Below are positions 9,764 through 21,739 of a stretch of DNA of 64,000 bases, in pieces (position 1 is the first letter of the stretch; the number at the start of each line of letters is the position of its first letter). The stretch is taken from positions 25,542,962 through 25,606,961 of the forward strand of contig CM073522.1 of the NCBI GenBank assembly GCA_037074615.1, given 5' to 3'. The notes beneath the pieces are model-generated. The model searched no databases. It was not told where the DNA came from and worked only from the letters and a program-made list of their open reading frames with translations. The stretch is from Leucaena leucocephala (taxonomy: Eukaryota > Streptophyta > Magnoliopsida > Fabales > Fabaceae). Made by a program: the position numbers and the translations under genes.

Positions 9764-12158
9764 AAGAAGGAATTGATGAGATCCCAGTAGTCAATGAATT
9801 TCCTGAAGTCTTTTCGAAGGAAATTCAGGGATTGCCTTCAGAACGAGAAGTAGAGTTTGCGATTGACATTGTACCTGGAGCTGGACTAGTATCCAAAACC
9901 CCATACCGAATGACTCCTAATGAAATGATGGAATTGAAGAAGCAAATTGAGGAGCTATTGGAGAAGGGTTTCATAAGACCCAGTGTGTCACCATGGGGCT
10001 CTCCCATGCTATTTGTCAAGAAGAAGGATGGCAGCCTAAGGCTATGCATTGACTACCAGGAGTTGAATAAGATTACGGTCAAGAATAAGTATCCACTCCC
10101 CAGAATTGATGATCTGCTAGACCAATTAGCAGGAGCGAGCTTATTCTCTAAAATTGACTTGAGATCTGGCTATCATCAGCTAAGGGTGAAGTCAGATGAT
10201 ATTCCAAAGACTAATTTAGGACGCGCTACAGACATTTCAAATTTCTTGTGATGCCTTTTGGGCTAACAAATGCACATGCTATTTTCATGGATTACATGAA
10301 CCGGATCTTCAGGCCTTATTTAGATCAGTTCATTGTGATCTTCATTTATGATATCTTGGTGTACTCCAAATCTGTAGAGAAACATGAAAGGCATTTGAGA
10401 ATTGTTCTTAGTACCCTTAAAGAAAAGAAGCTTTATGCTAAGCTGAGTAAGTGCTAGTTTTGGCTTTCAAAAGTCAAATTTCTCGGTCATGTCATATCCC
10501 AAGAAGGGGTAGCTATGGATCCTAGCAAAGTTGAAGCAGTTTTGAGCTGGGAGCAGCCAAGGACAGTGACGGAGATTAGAAGCTTTCTTGGCCTAGCAGG
10601 GTACTATAGAAGATTTATTCAAGACTTTTCTCGAGTTGCCTTGCCACTTACCAAGCTTACCAGAAAGAACCAGTAGTTTAAGTGGGATGAGAGGTGCGAG
10701 GCTAGCTTCCAAGAGTTGAAGCAGAGATTAACCACTACTTCCGTGCTGATTATTCCAGACCTAACTCAGACTTATGTAGTCTGCACTGATGCTAGTAAGT
10801 AGGGGTTAGGATGTGTGCTGATGCAGTAAGGTAGAGTAGTAGCCTACGCCTCTCGGCAGTTAAAGCCACATGAAGAGAATTATCCCACTCATGATCTGGA
10901 GCTTGCGGCAGTGGTTTAAAAGTATACAGTCCATCCAGGTATGACCAAGATGTACCATGATGTTAAAAGGTTGTTTTGGTAGACTGGATTGAAGAAGGAT
11001 GTAGTGGCTTATGTGTCCAAGTGCTTGACCTTCTAGAAAGTAAAAATTGAACATCAAAAGCCAGCGGGAACATTACAGCCTCTAGATATGCCTGAGTGGA
11101 AATGGGATGGTATTGCCATGGACTTTGTGGAAAGACTACCCATGACTCCAAGTAAACATGATGCAGTATGGGTAGTAGTTGATCGATTGACAAAGTCAGC
11201 ACATTTCCTGGCAATCAATAAGAGGGATTCTCTGGAGAAGCTGGTAAAATTGTACATAAAAGAGATTGTTAGGCTTTATGGTATCCCAAGCAGCATTGTG
11301 TCCGATAGAGACCCTCGATTTACTTCTAATTTCTGGAGGGCTTTACAGGAAGAAATGGGCACTACTCTCAGATTCAGTACAGCTTATCATCTTCAGACAG
11401 ATGGACAATCTGAAAGAACGATACAAACGTTAGAGGATATGTTGAGAGCATGTGTCTTAGATTTTCAAGGTAGCTGGGATATCCATTTACCCCTCATAGA
11501 GTTTGTATATAATAATAGTTATCAGACTAGTATTCAGATGGCACCTTTTAAAGCTCTATATAGACAAAAATGTAGATCCCCCTTATGCTGGCTAGAATTG
11601 AGCGAGAGAAGAATGCTTGGCCCTGATATAGTGGATCAAATCGCAGAACAGATTGCAGTGATTAGAAAACAATTGCTGACGGCTTAAAGCAGATAGAAAA
11701 GCTATGCAGATGTCAGAAGGAAGCCGTTGGAGTTTGAAGAAGGTGAACATGTATTCCTTAAGTTAACTCCAACTACAGGAGCCGGACGATCGATCAAAGT
11801 GAAGAAGTTACATCCAAGATACATCGGACCATTCCAAATTCTCTCAAAGGTGGGGACAATAGCCTATAGATTGGCTCTTCCTCCAAATCTTAGCCAAATA
11901 CATGATGTGTTTCATGTTTCCCAGTTAAAGAAGTATGTTCCAGATCCATCTCATATGATTGAGCAAGATGAAGTCGCGCTACGAGATGATCTGACCTATG
12001 AGGTTGGACCAGTACGAATTGCTGATCGAAAGGTCAAGCAGTTATGGAATAAGCAAATCCCTCTAGTAAAAGTGATCTGGAAAGGCTTAACTGAACATGA
12101 AGCTACATGGGAAACAGAAGAAAAGATGAGGGGGAAGTATCCAGAATTGTTTCTATAG
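9751..12158 (+). pseudogene. pol: pol of element A: RT, partial RNase H, integrase, chromodomain (broken)
   Basis: Continuation of the polyprotein. Reverse transcriptase spans about 9832-10460, with VSPWGSP, SKIDLRSGYHQ and MPFGLTNA recognisable. The catalytic box that should read IDDIL reads IYDIL near 10348-10362, so an active-site Asp is lost. A one-base deletion near 10215-10222 shifts the frame. RNase H starts near 10770 (CTDAS) but its middle is deleted at about 10919, which joins it to the integrase HHCC region. The integrase core (11088-11687) shows the D,D,E residues in MDFV, SDRD and GQSERT. After GPFQIL comes a C-terminal chromodomain (about 11985-12158, ending in YPELFL). In the last frame I count in-frame stops at 10455, 10674, 10800, 10827, 10917, 10980, 11034, 11685 and 11694. 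A dead copy; the chromodomain would have directed integration to chromatin. Confidence 0.95.
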
Positions 12159-12197
12159 AGTATGTATAATATAAATTTCGAGGACGAAATTTATTTT

Positions 12198-12208
12198 AAG
12201 GGGGGAGA
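12198..12208 (+). other. Polypurine tract of element A
   Basis: Purine run AAGGGGGGAGA immediately before the 3' LTR, preceded by the pol-end sequence AATTTCGAGGACGAAA. The same arrangement occurs before the 3' LTR of element B. Confidence 0.85.
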
Positions 12209-12210
12209 AA

Positions 12211-12987
12211 TGTAATATCCCAAATTTTCTGTACTGATTTGTATGTACAGATTGAATAAAATATATGAATTATTTTTCAGGAAAAAGATGTGATTATTTA
12301 TGTAAAGAAAGGGATTAAATTGAAAAAGAAAGGAAATGAAAGGACTTGATTACAATTATGGAAAGTCTAAGGCTAAGAAGGAAAGGTAGACAAAAATGTG
12401 GGGTCTTAAAGTGTAATTTTAGCCAAATAAAGGGACTTAAGTGCAAAGAAGAAAAAGTTCCCTGGGGCTAAAGTGTAATTAAAGAAAATTAGGCCAGAAG
12501 TGGTTTGGACTGCCCGAAAGCATTTCAGTCCTAGATCTCACCAGTAGAGAGAGCAAGTGATGCTGGGTAATCCAGCTTAATACAGGAATTTTTCAAGACT
12601 CCAGATAGCCAAAATTGATATGATAGTCTAAAAGTTATAAAAATTCCTACCGGATATCCTAGATTTCAGATATAAGTAAGAAATTATAGGATGATGTGTC
12701 CTAATAGGGAGGAGGTTAGAAAACTGACAGAATACCGATAGGAGGTATGTAGGAAAAGTTATTCATAAATTAGCGAATACAGACGGAGTGTGAGGCCTCC
12801 GGGGATCCGATTAGGAAATTTATCGGTATTTAAAAAGGGACTGAATGAGTTCGGATGATCTCATTCAGATGACTGTTATAACCCATAGGGATGCCTAAAC
12901 ACAGCAGGCCAGTGTATCTGGTAAAAGGACCCGGTGTCCGGAGATGTGTATAAACGGTGTATAATAGCTAAAATACTCGGTGAACAT
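12211..12987 (+). mobile_element. 3' LTR of element A, first part
   Basis: Direct repeat of 4354 to about 5130. It is interrupted after the AACAT at 12983-12987 by element B and resumes at 19690. Confidence 0.95.
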
Positions 12988-14496
12988 TGTAACATCCCGA
13001 TTTTTGGTCTAGGAGATCGGGACAGTTCATCTAGGTCCAAGACGAGGAATGTGAGAAATGTCCTAAGTCTCAAGCCTAGGAATTCTGCAGGTAGCTTGAT
13101 ATGGGCTGGCTCCTATGTAAGATAACCTGATATGGGCAGGTTGTCGAGCCTTTCAATTAATGATGACTCCCGAAGAGTTTAAGGGATGAGTTATTGAAAG
13201 AGAATTTCTAGAACTTAAGATGAAGGATAAGAAGATGAGAATAGATGCTAGAAAGAGAATGCATGGGCAAAATCGTAATTATGGGAAAGATCGGGCCGGT
13301 AGCCGATGAGTACCATATTTTGCCAGAAAATAGAGAAAATTATGCTGATCATTTCACTGAACTGTGAAATGTGCATATGAGGTCTCTATGTGTATGAAAG
13401 AATTAGAAATATGACCAGGGGTAAAATGGTCATTTTGGAAAAGTGTACGCGTGAGTGCTTTTTCAGGCCAAAACAGCCCGGTCCGGATAAAATATCTGAA
13501 AATACCGGGAGATAGAGAAAAGGATTCCGGGTTGAATGAGGAGTCACGGAATTTTGATTTGAGGTCCCGATTTTTCTGTAAAAATTCCGGAAGATGGGAA
13601 TTTACAGTTATAATCGGTAAAGAAAAAGCAGTCCCGATAGGGATGATCGGACTGTGGCCAGGGGACCGTATAGTATTTCTAAGGCCTTTAGTGACACCAG
13701 GGAAGGCCCAGGCCCATAATATCAGTTCAGTGGTAAAAGGGGCCGGTGTCCGGGAAAAAGGTGCGAAATGACAAAAATGCCCCTATGTTATAGAACAGAT
13801 GAAGAATGAGTAAAGGGTATTTTGGTCATTTGCCTAAGGTTAGACAGTCCAGGGAAGTTATCTGGATAGTTGACCAGGGTCAAAGAATACTCTGGTAAGA
13901 TGGGAAAAGACAATAATGCCCCTAGACCTAATAAAGTAAAGAGAGAGAGACTAAGGGTATTTTGGTAATTTGCCAAGGGGTGTTTCTTGGGAATCGTGCC
14001 ATCAGAGTACTTGGGCTGGATCAGAGACCCAAGATGATATTTCCAGGCCCAAAAACGCAGGCCCAGTGATTCAGGGGGAAAAGTGGCATTAAAATAATGA
14101 TTTAATGACTTTTCAGTAAAGTAAAGTTACTCGGTTGGCACGAAAACCGAGGAGGTGATCAGATAAGTCTGGGACTTATCTGGATAGCATTGGGAAGCGT
14201 GCAAGGTCTCTTCCAGGCGCCACATGGCATTAGTCTGGAGAAAGCAGATAAAGCTGAGGACACGCTTTACGAGGCAAGAGACTGGACCGGTGAGTCAGCA
14301 TGCTGAGTCAGCTGCTGAGGTGTCCAGGATTTCAGACATGTGATAAATGTGGCGATGAGGTGTCCCGGTGAGGTGTCCTGGATGATGTCATGCATGATGC
14401 AGTAAAAAGGAATAAAAGAAAATAGGAAAATCCAGGAAAAACCAGGACCACAAGTTCATATGGCTTCAAAATTACAGGAATGCCATTGAAGGAAAC

Positions 14497-14504
14497 TATA
14501 AATA
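14497..14504 (+). promoter_or_regulatory. TATA box of 5' LTR B
   Basis: TATAAATA followed by CCCCC; identical copy at 18584-18591 in the 3' LTR. Confidence 0.65.
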
Positions 14505-14875
14505 CCCCCTCCCCCTCCCATTTCATGCATCCCACGGTTTTGGCAAGAAAGGAGAGAGAAGGAGGTGCTAGAGAGAGAAAGTGAGAGGAAGAAAGAAAGA
14601 AAGGAAGTTCTGGCGGAGCTGGAAGCAGAATAGAGATAGTAGAGCTCTGCTAAGCCTTTGAGGTAGTAACTAATCCTAGCTTTTATGTAATGGCTTTGTG
14701 ATTTGTTGTGCTATTGTTTGGTTGGATTGTTGTCTTATATGTTATGCTTGAAGCTCTACTGCAATGCTATGATCATATGTTATTGAGTATGGAAGCACGC
14801 AGCATACTTATCTGTACACAATCACAAGCAAGCACTATCACACTGCATTACATATATTGTTATGATTGTTGCTAC

Positions 14876-14895
14876 TGAGATTCCCCCGAATCTCA
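14876..14895 (+). other. Conserved LTR stem-loop (5' LTR B)
   Basis: Perfect 8 bp stem TGAGATTC / GAATCTCA around the loop CCCC. The identical copy in the 3' LTR is at 18963-18982. Confidence 0.75.
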
Positions 14896-15600
14896 TCCCC
14901 ATCCATAACCCATTACAGGGAGGTTATGCTGAAGTGGATTTTGAGAATCCTAAGAGACGCCGTTATGCTGCCGAAGTAAAGACTGAACATCAGTATATGA
15001 TAAGTACTGTGTACGTAGTGCTGTCTAAGGAGGCTAGAAGTGAGTGGACCTAGCCGGTTCATCTAGTCTTTCCTGGGTACTACGTAGAATGGTAGTTCTC
15101 ATGAGGGGATTACCGAATCAGTACAGTTCAGTTCTTTCTACAGATAAAGCGTAGCGGTTATGCTGCCGGAGTTTAGGCAGAAAGAGATGTAATAGAGATA
15201 GCAAGATTATGTATATGTCTTGTTGTGTATGCCATGCTGTATGATATTATGTTATTCAATGATAAGTATTGTTTGGCATATTCAATTTATGTATGGTAAA
15301 TTAAGGGGAAATTCGCAGGTCCTGAGGCAGCAGTGTTCTGACCTCAGTTTGACCTAGTAAACGGAGGAGTCCAGTCACGAGATTTGGTGAGCCGGTAGTA
15401 CACATCTGGGGCATTCCGTGGATAGGTAATAAGCCTCATTTGGATGTGTAGAATGAGATTAATTAATTTTCAAATTAAAGGTCCAGAATAAGGAACTTAA
15501 GAGTGAAATTTTTAATTTCTGGGCTTAAGTTAAGATATGATCGAGCTAATATCGCTTCCGTAAGTGTACTCTGAGGGGTCTAAGGGAGGATGTTTCATTT

Positions 15601-15612
15601 TGGTATCAGAGC
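15601..15612 (+). other. Primer-binding site of element B
   Basis: Exact TGGTATCAGAGC, complementary to initiator tRNA-Met, three bases after the LTR end. Confidence 0.9.
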
Positions 15613-15794
15613 AACGGATTATGGCTTAGGAAATGCTCTGTATAGATAATTTATGGTGATAGTACATAATAAGGTTAGCACAGAACAAAGGGTTCTGGCT
15701 CCGAGCATAAGATTCTGGCACAGAACAGAAGGTTCTGGCTTAGTGATGCTCTGATGTAGAAAGGTTATTTCCCTAGAGTACAGGATAATGACGC

Positions 15795-15930
15795 TCAAGG
15801 TCGCGACAAATATGGGTGTAGGTCACGACAGTGATTCATAGAGAGATCAGGTTGTGACGGGTATGTTTCAAGGTCGCAACTAGTAATCGCAGAGAGCTGA
15901 GGTTGCGAAGAGAAAGGTCTTGTGTCGCGA
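15795..15930 (+). repeat. GTCGCGAC palindrome cluster in element B
   Basis: GTCGCGAC and variants (GTCACGAC, GTTGTGAC, GTCGCAAC, GTTGCGAA) recur about every 20-40 bases. The variants differ mainly by C/T or G/A at CG positions. Similar clusters lie at 50930-51410 and 61315-61484. Confidence 0.7.
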
Positions 15931-17059
15931 CTAATATGTACAGAAGAGGTAAAGGTTTAGAAAAGCCCAGTGGAGGTAAAGCTCTTAAATGAGAAAGTGA
16001 GATAAGGTAGACCCCAGAATTACGTCAAGATGGGGTAAGATATGAAAGAAATGGACACTACTCACAAGTCCAGTAAGTTGTCCATAAGCATAAGCAGATA
16101 AATAGATGATAAAAGATTGATGAGCTATAATGAGATAGCTAGAATGAGATTTGTCTAGGAATGATCCTAGGACATGGCCTAAGGCTAGAGATGTGATGGG
16201 CTGATGTTCCCTAAGCAGAGGGATTCCATCACGGAGAAGTAGTAGATCTAGGGTAGAGTACCCTAGAGAACAGAAATGATAGAGATGATGAATGAGATCC
16301 ATGAGATTCAAGTTCGCTGGGATCAAGAAAAAGAAGTAGGGAAGCATTGGCTAAGAGTACTCTGGGAGGTAGCTCAAGTTGTGAAGCCAATAGCAAGAGA
16401 AAGAGGCAATAGTTCAGGCAGGGGTCTGATCAAGGTGAAGATCAGGTTGGAGAGAAGAGATGTCAAAGTGGTGAGCCATGGCACATAGGAGTGTCGAGCA
16501 GGGCAATGCAGTGGTGAGAGAAAGGCCACTTGGCGAGAGTTGCCTTATGAATGCTGACATTCCTAGGAAAGGTATTTGCTCTTACCCCAGACAGAGTCTC
16601 CAATTTTCCCTGAGGTCAACCCTAAGAATGGTTAAGAGGAACCATAGCTGTAAGGGCGACTGAGCTGTAAGGAACTATATACCTAGATGATAATGTGGAC
16701 GAAGAGTTCTTTTCTGATCTAGAGAATGTGGTTATTATAACGAGTTATGAGAAATAATTAGTAAGATAATAAATCTGTCTTAACTCAGTGATGAGGTTGC
16801 TGTATGAGGGGTTAGAACATGGATAGCTGTAAGCAACTATAATGAGAGATGTTAGTTGCTAAGAATCCATGTGGAAGGTCTGGGACCAAGCTGTTGCTCC
16901 TCTAGACCATCACTGGAGTGAGGATAAGACAGAGAGGGATGATCTTACTGGTTATATATATGACTGCGTTATAAGAATCACATAGCTGTATAGGTCAGTA
17001 AGAAGTTCTCTTCAAGAAAGATGAGGTATCCCTTAAAATTTCGAGGACGAAATTTTTTA

Positions 17060-17072
17060 AAAGGGGAGGAGA
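17060..17072 (+). other. Polypurine tract of element B
   Basis: Purine-rich AAAGGGGAGGAGA just before the 3' LTR, preceded by AATTTCGAGGACGAAA as in element A. Confidence 0.8.
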
Positions 17073-17074
17073 AT

Positions 17075-19684
17075 TGTAACATCCCGATTTTTGGTCTAGG
17101 AGATCGGGACAGTTCATCTAGGTCCAAGACGAGGAATGTGAGAAATGTCCTAAGTCTCAAGCCTAGGAATTCTGCAGGTAGCTTGATATGGGCTGGCTCC
17201 TATGTAAGATAACCTGATATGGGCAGGTTGTCGAGCCTTTCAATTAATGATGACTCCCGAAGAGTTTAAGGGATGAGTTATTGAAAGAGAATTTCTAGAA
17301 CTTAAGATGAAGGATAAGAAGATGAGAATAGATGCTAGAAAGAGAATGCAGGGGCAAAATCGTAATTATGGGAAAGATCGGGCCGGTAGCCGATGAGTAC
17401 CATATTTTGCCAGAAAATAGAGAAAATTATGCTGATCATTTCACTGAACTGTGAAATGTGCATATGAGGTCTCTATGTGTATGAAAGAATTAGAAATATG
17501 ACCAGGGGTAAAATGGTCATTTTGGAAAAGTGTACGCGTGAGTGCTTTTTCAGGCCAAAACAGCCCGGTCCGGATAAAATATCTGAAAATACCGGGAGAT
17601 AGAGAAAAGGATTCCGGGTTGAATGAGGAGTCACGGAATTTTGATTTGAGGTCCCGATTTTTCTGTAAAAATTCCGGAAGATGGGAATTTACAGTTATAA
17701 TCGGTAAAGAAAAAGTAGTCCCGATAGGGATGATCGGACTGTGGCCAGGGGACCGTATAGTGTTTCTAAGGCCTTTAGTGACACCAGGGAAGGCCCAGGC
17801 CCATAATATCAGTTCAGTGGTAAAAGGGGCCGGTGTCCGGGAAAAAGGTGCGAAATGACAAAAATGCCCCTATGTTATAGAACAGATGAAGAATGAGTAA
17901 AGGGTATTTTGGTCATTTGCCTAAGGTTAGACAGTCCAGGGAAGTTATCTGGATAGTTGACCAGGGTCAAAGAATACTCTGGTAAGATGGGAAAAGACAA
18001 TAATGCCCCTAGACCTAATAAAGTAAAGAGAGAGAGACTAAGGGTATTTTGGTAATTTGCCAAGGGGTGTTTCTTGGGAATCGTGCCATCAGAGTACTTG
18101 GGCTGGATCAGAGACCCAAGATGATATTTCCAGGCCCAAAAACGCAGGCCCAGTGATTCAGGGGGAAAAGTGGCATTAAAATAATGATTTAATGACTTTT
18201 CAGTAAAGTAAAGTTACTCGGTTGGCACGAAAACCGAGGAGGTGATCAGATAAGTCTGGGACTTATCTGGATAGCATTGGGAAGCGTGCAAGGTCTCTTC
18301 CAGGCGCCACATGGCATTAGTCTGGAGAAAGCAGATAAAGCTGAGGACACGCTTTACGAGGCAAGAGACTGGACCGGTGAGTCAGCATGCTGAGTCAGCT
18401 GCTGAGGTGTCCAGGATTTCAGACATGTGATAAATGTGGCGATGAGGTGTCCCGGTGAGGTGTCCTGGATGATGTCATGCATGATGCAGTAAAAAGGAAT
18501 AAAAGAAAATAGGAAAATCCAGGAAAAACCAGGACCACAAGTTCATATGGCTTCAAAATTACAGGAATGCCATTGAAGGAAACTATAAATACCCCCTCCC
18601 CCTCCCATTTCATGCATCCCACGGTTTTGGCAAGAAAGGAGAGAGAAGGAGGTGCTAGAGAGAGAAAGTGAGAGGAAGAAAGAAAGAAAGGAAGTTCTGG
18701 CGGAGCTGGAAGCAGAATAGAGATAGTAGAGCTCTGCTAAGCCTTTGAGGTAGTAACTAATCCTAGCTTTTATGTAATGGCTTTGTGATTTGTTGTGCTA
18801 TTGTTTGGTTGGATTGTTGTCTTATATGTTATGCTTGAAGCTCTACTGCAATGCTATGATCATATGTTATTGAGTATGGAAGCACGCAGCATACTTATCT
18901 GTACACAATCACAAGCAAGCACTATCACACTGCATTACATATATTGTTATGATTGTTGCTACTGAGATTCCCCCGAATCTCATCCCCATCCATAACCCAT
19001 TACAGGGAGGTTATGCTGAAGTGGATTTTGAGAATCCTAAGAGACGCCGTTATGCTGCCGAAGTAAAGACTGAACATCAGTATATGATAAGTACTGTGTA
19101 CGTAGTGCTGTCTAAGGAGGCTAGAAGTGAGTGGACCTAGCCGGTTCATCTAGTCTTTCCTGGGTACTACGTAGAATGGTAGTTCTCATGAGGGGATTAC
19201 CGAATCAGTACAGTTCAGTTCTTTCTACAGATAAAGCGTAGCGGTTATGCTGCCGGAGTTTAGGCAGAAAGAGATGTAATAGAGATAGCAAGATTATGTA
19301 TATGTCTTGTTGTGTATGCCATGCTGTATGATATTATGTTATTCAATGATAAGTATTGTTTGGCATATTCAATTTATGTATGGTAAATTAAGGGGAAATT
19401 CGCAGGTCCTGAGGCAGCAGTGTTCTGACCTCAGTTTGACCTAGTAAACGGAGGAGTCCAGTCACGAGATTTGGTGAGCCGGTAGTACACATCTGGGGCA
19501 TTCCGTGGATAGGTAATAAGCCTCATTTGGATGTGTAGAATGAGATTAATTAATTTTCAAATTAAAGGTCCAGAATAAGGAACTTAAGAGTGAAATTTTT
19601 AATTTCTGGGCTTAAGTTAAGATATGATCGAGCTAATATCGCTTCCGTAAGTGTACTCTGAGGGGTCTAAGGGAGGATGTTTCA
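17075..19684 (+). mobile_element. 3' LTR of element B (2610 bp)
   Basis: Same length as the 5' LTR with about three differences. It ends GATGTTTCA and is followed by the duplicated target AACAT. Confidence 0.95.
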
Positions 19685-19689
19685 AACAT

Positions 19690-21734
19690 TAACAGGGAAG
19701 ATTCCTCGTAATGCATGCCATGAAGGTAATGGACCCTGAAAGGCCCAATAATGGTGCCATCAAAGGCTCAGTAAGACCTTTGGACTGATAGGTGGGCCAG
19801 TGTCCAGCAGAACCCCGGAAAAATGCAAAATTATGAAAATGCCCCTGTGTTGTACTAAAGGGTACTAGAGGAATGGAGGCCATTTTGGTCATTCTGGACA
19901 GGCTCAGAAGCTAAGACATACACAGGTGAGGCTAACTAGAGTCAGTATATGCCTTGACAAGGTACAAAAAGGTGTAAAATGACAATTTTACGCTTAGGGT
20001 TAAGATAGTGCAAGAAAGGGCACCCAGGGGTATTTTGGTCATTTTACAGGGGATCTTTAATTGAGATTAGACCCAGTATAGAAATGCCAATGTATAAAGG
20101 ACCCAGATGCTAAACTTAAGGTCAGAAGGCATAATAGGGATTTTCAGAAAAATTAGATTCAGAAAACAGTCCAGTTTTTGAGGAGACAGACGGGCCGATA
20201 CCGGATTGGACTGGAAAGCTTCCAGAAGGCTTCTAGCTCCCTCCAATTTTGCCATGTGAAGAATGTGAGGGGTGAGGTGTCCCCTTAGGTGTCCCTTGAT
20301 GATGCAGTAAAATCGAATAAAGAAAAATAGGAAATTCCAGAAAAACCAGGGCCACAAGTTCAGATGGCTTCAAAATTATGAAAATGCTATCCATCAAAAC
20401 TATAAATACCCCCCCTTGCCTTCATTCATCACGACAAGAAGCATACTTAGATAGATAAGGAAGTTCTTGAGAGAGAAAGTGAGGAAAAGAAAGAAGAAAG
20501 GAAGTTCTAGCGGAGTTGAAAGCAGTATAGAGGTTCTGGAGTTCTGCTAAGCTTTTGAGGTAGTAACTAATCCTAGCTTTTATGTAATGTCTTTGTGATT
20601 GGTTGTGCTATTGTTTGGTTGGATTGTTGTCTTATATGTTATGCTTGAAGCTCTATTACAATGCTATGATCATTTGTTATTGAGTATGGAAGCACGCAGC
20701 ATACTTATTTGTACACAATCACAAGCAAGCACTGTCACTCTGCATTACATATATTGTTATGATTATTACTACTGAGATTCCCCCGAATCTCATCCCAAAT
20801 AACCCATTACAGGGGAGGCTATGTCGAAGTAAATTTTGAAAATTTTGAAAGACGCCGTTATGCTGCCGAAATTCTGGCAAAGTGGCAAAGAAAGGAACTG
20901 ATACGTACTGTGTACGTAGGTACTGTCTAAGGAGGCTGGAAGTGAGTGGACCTAGCCAGTTCATCCAGTCTTTCCTGGGTACTTATATAGAATGGTAGTT
21001 CTCACGGGAATTATCGAATCGGTACAAGATCAGTTACTTTCTAAAGACCAAGTATAGCCGTTGTGCTGCCGGATTTCAGGCAGAAAGGATGTATTAGAAA
21101 TATGAGAATTTTGTACACATTATGATGTATAACAACTTATTAATTATTAATGAGTATTATTTGGCATGTTTGACTGATATATGATGGATGTATGCATATG
21201 TATGCAAAGTTGAGTGCTGGAATTTACCACTATGAACAGTAACATGTGGTGACCTAATGATGTTTGACCCATGATTAAAAATAGTAAATGGATGAATAAA
21301 TGTATGAAATATTGATTGTAAATAGTAGACATATTAAGCTTCGATTTGATATATAGTATGCCTCGTTTGGATGTCTACACATGGAGATATAAATTATCAA
21401 AGTTGGGACCAGAATGCTGAATTTAGTGGAAAAATGTTCGATGAACAGTAACATTGTTGACCTACGTTGACTTGGTCAAAGAATGAGAAATGAGTGATTT
21501 TTCCCTAAAATATAATTTAGTTAGCTTCATGTAGCAATTGGAACCACTTCATTTCGATTTTTTTATAATTAATTAGGATTTTCTGAAATCAGGTCACTCA
21601 TCTGGAATTTATACAGTGAACAGTACACGGGAAGAGAAAAATTCCAGATTGAGAAATTAGACTTCAATGACCTTGAAAGTGGTTCTAAATGCTACCAAAT
21701 GATCCCTAAAATATACGAAAGTAAGGACGTTTCA
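19690..21734 (+). mobile_element. 3' LTR of element A, second part
   Basis: Direct repeat of 5130-7179. It contains a TATA box (20401-20408) and the perfect stem-loop (20773-20792), and ends GACGTTTCA. It is followed by CACTG, the duplicated target of A. Confidence 0.95.
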
Positions 21735-21739
21735 CACTG

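Larger units (their letters stand above)
12988..15597 (+). mobile_element. 5' LTR of element B (2610 bp)
   Basis: TGTAACATCCCG...GGATGTTTCA. Small open frames within it (for example 13451-13771) are repeated in the 3' LTR and show no protein family signal. Compared with solo LTRs G and H it lacks roughly 180 bp near its start. Confidence 0.95.
15598..17074 (+). other. Internal region of element B, non-coding
   Basis: 1477 bp between the LTRs. The primer site is at 15601-15612. Repeats of an AGAAC...GTTCT motif follow (about 15683-15740), then a cluster of GTCGCGAC-like palindromes (about 15795-15930). I see no gag, protease, RT or integrase signal; the longest frames (about 60-70 codons) look random. 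It ends with the pol-end relic and the polypurine tract. The first part resembles the leader of E1. Confidence 0.85.
12988..19684 (+). mobile_element. Element B: complete, very young non-autonomous LTR retrotransposon (LARD-like), TSD AACAT
   Basis: Two LTRs of 2610 bp (12988-15597 and 17075-19684) flank a 1477 bp internal region without any gag or pol. AACAT at 12983-12987 and 19685-19689 is the target duplication within the 3' LTR of A. Reading the two LTRs against each other I find about three substitutions (near 13263, 13629 and 13674 of the first copy), so insertion was recent. The primer site (TGGTATCAGAGC) and the polypurine tract with its upstream AATTTCGAGGACGAAA match the coding chromoviruses. 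B therefore looks like a deletion derivative mobilised by proteins of a Tekay-like partner. All components needed in cis appear intact. Confidence 0.95.
4354..21734 (+). mobile_element. Ty3/Gypsy chromovirus A (Tekay/Del-like), complete but degraded, with nested element B
   Basis: Flanked by the 5 bp duplication CACTG at 4349-4353 and 21735-21739. It consists of a 5' LTR (4354-7179), initiator tRNA-Met primer site, extra ORF, gag-protease, RT, partial RNase H, integrase, chromodomain, polypurine tract, and a 3' LTR split by element B (12211-12987 and 19690-21734). Without B the element is about 10.7 kb. The domain order PR-RT-RH-INT and the C-terminal chromodomain place it among chromoviruses; the long LTRs suggest the Tekay/Del lineage (inference). 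The two LTRs differ by several percent in the stretches compared by eye, so it is much older than B. gag-pol carries frameshifts and many stops, so A cannot move by its own enzymes. Confidence 0.95.

Noticed and set aside
13451..13771. 106-codon forward frame in LTR B (repeated at 17538-17858)
   Set aside because: It lies inside both LTRs upstream of the TATA box, shows no protein family signal, and the copies agree only because the LTRs are nearly identical.
16276..16663. Two frames of 60-70 codons inside element B
   Set aside because: They have no gag, pol or other family signal and sit in a region otherwise full of stops.
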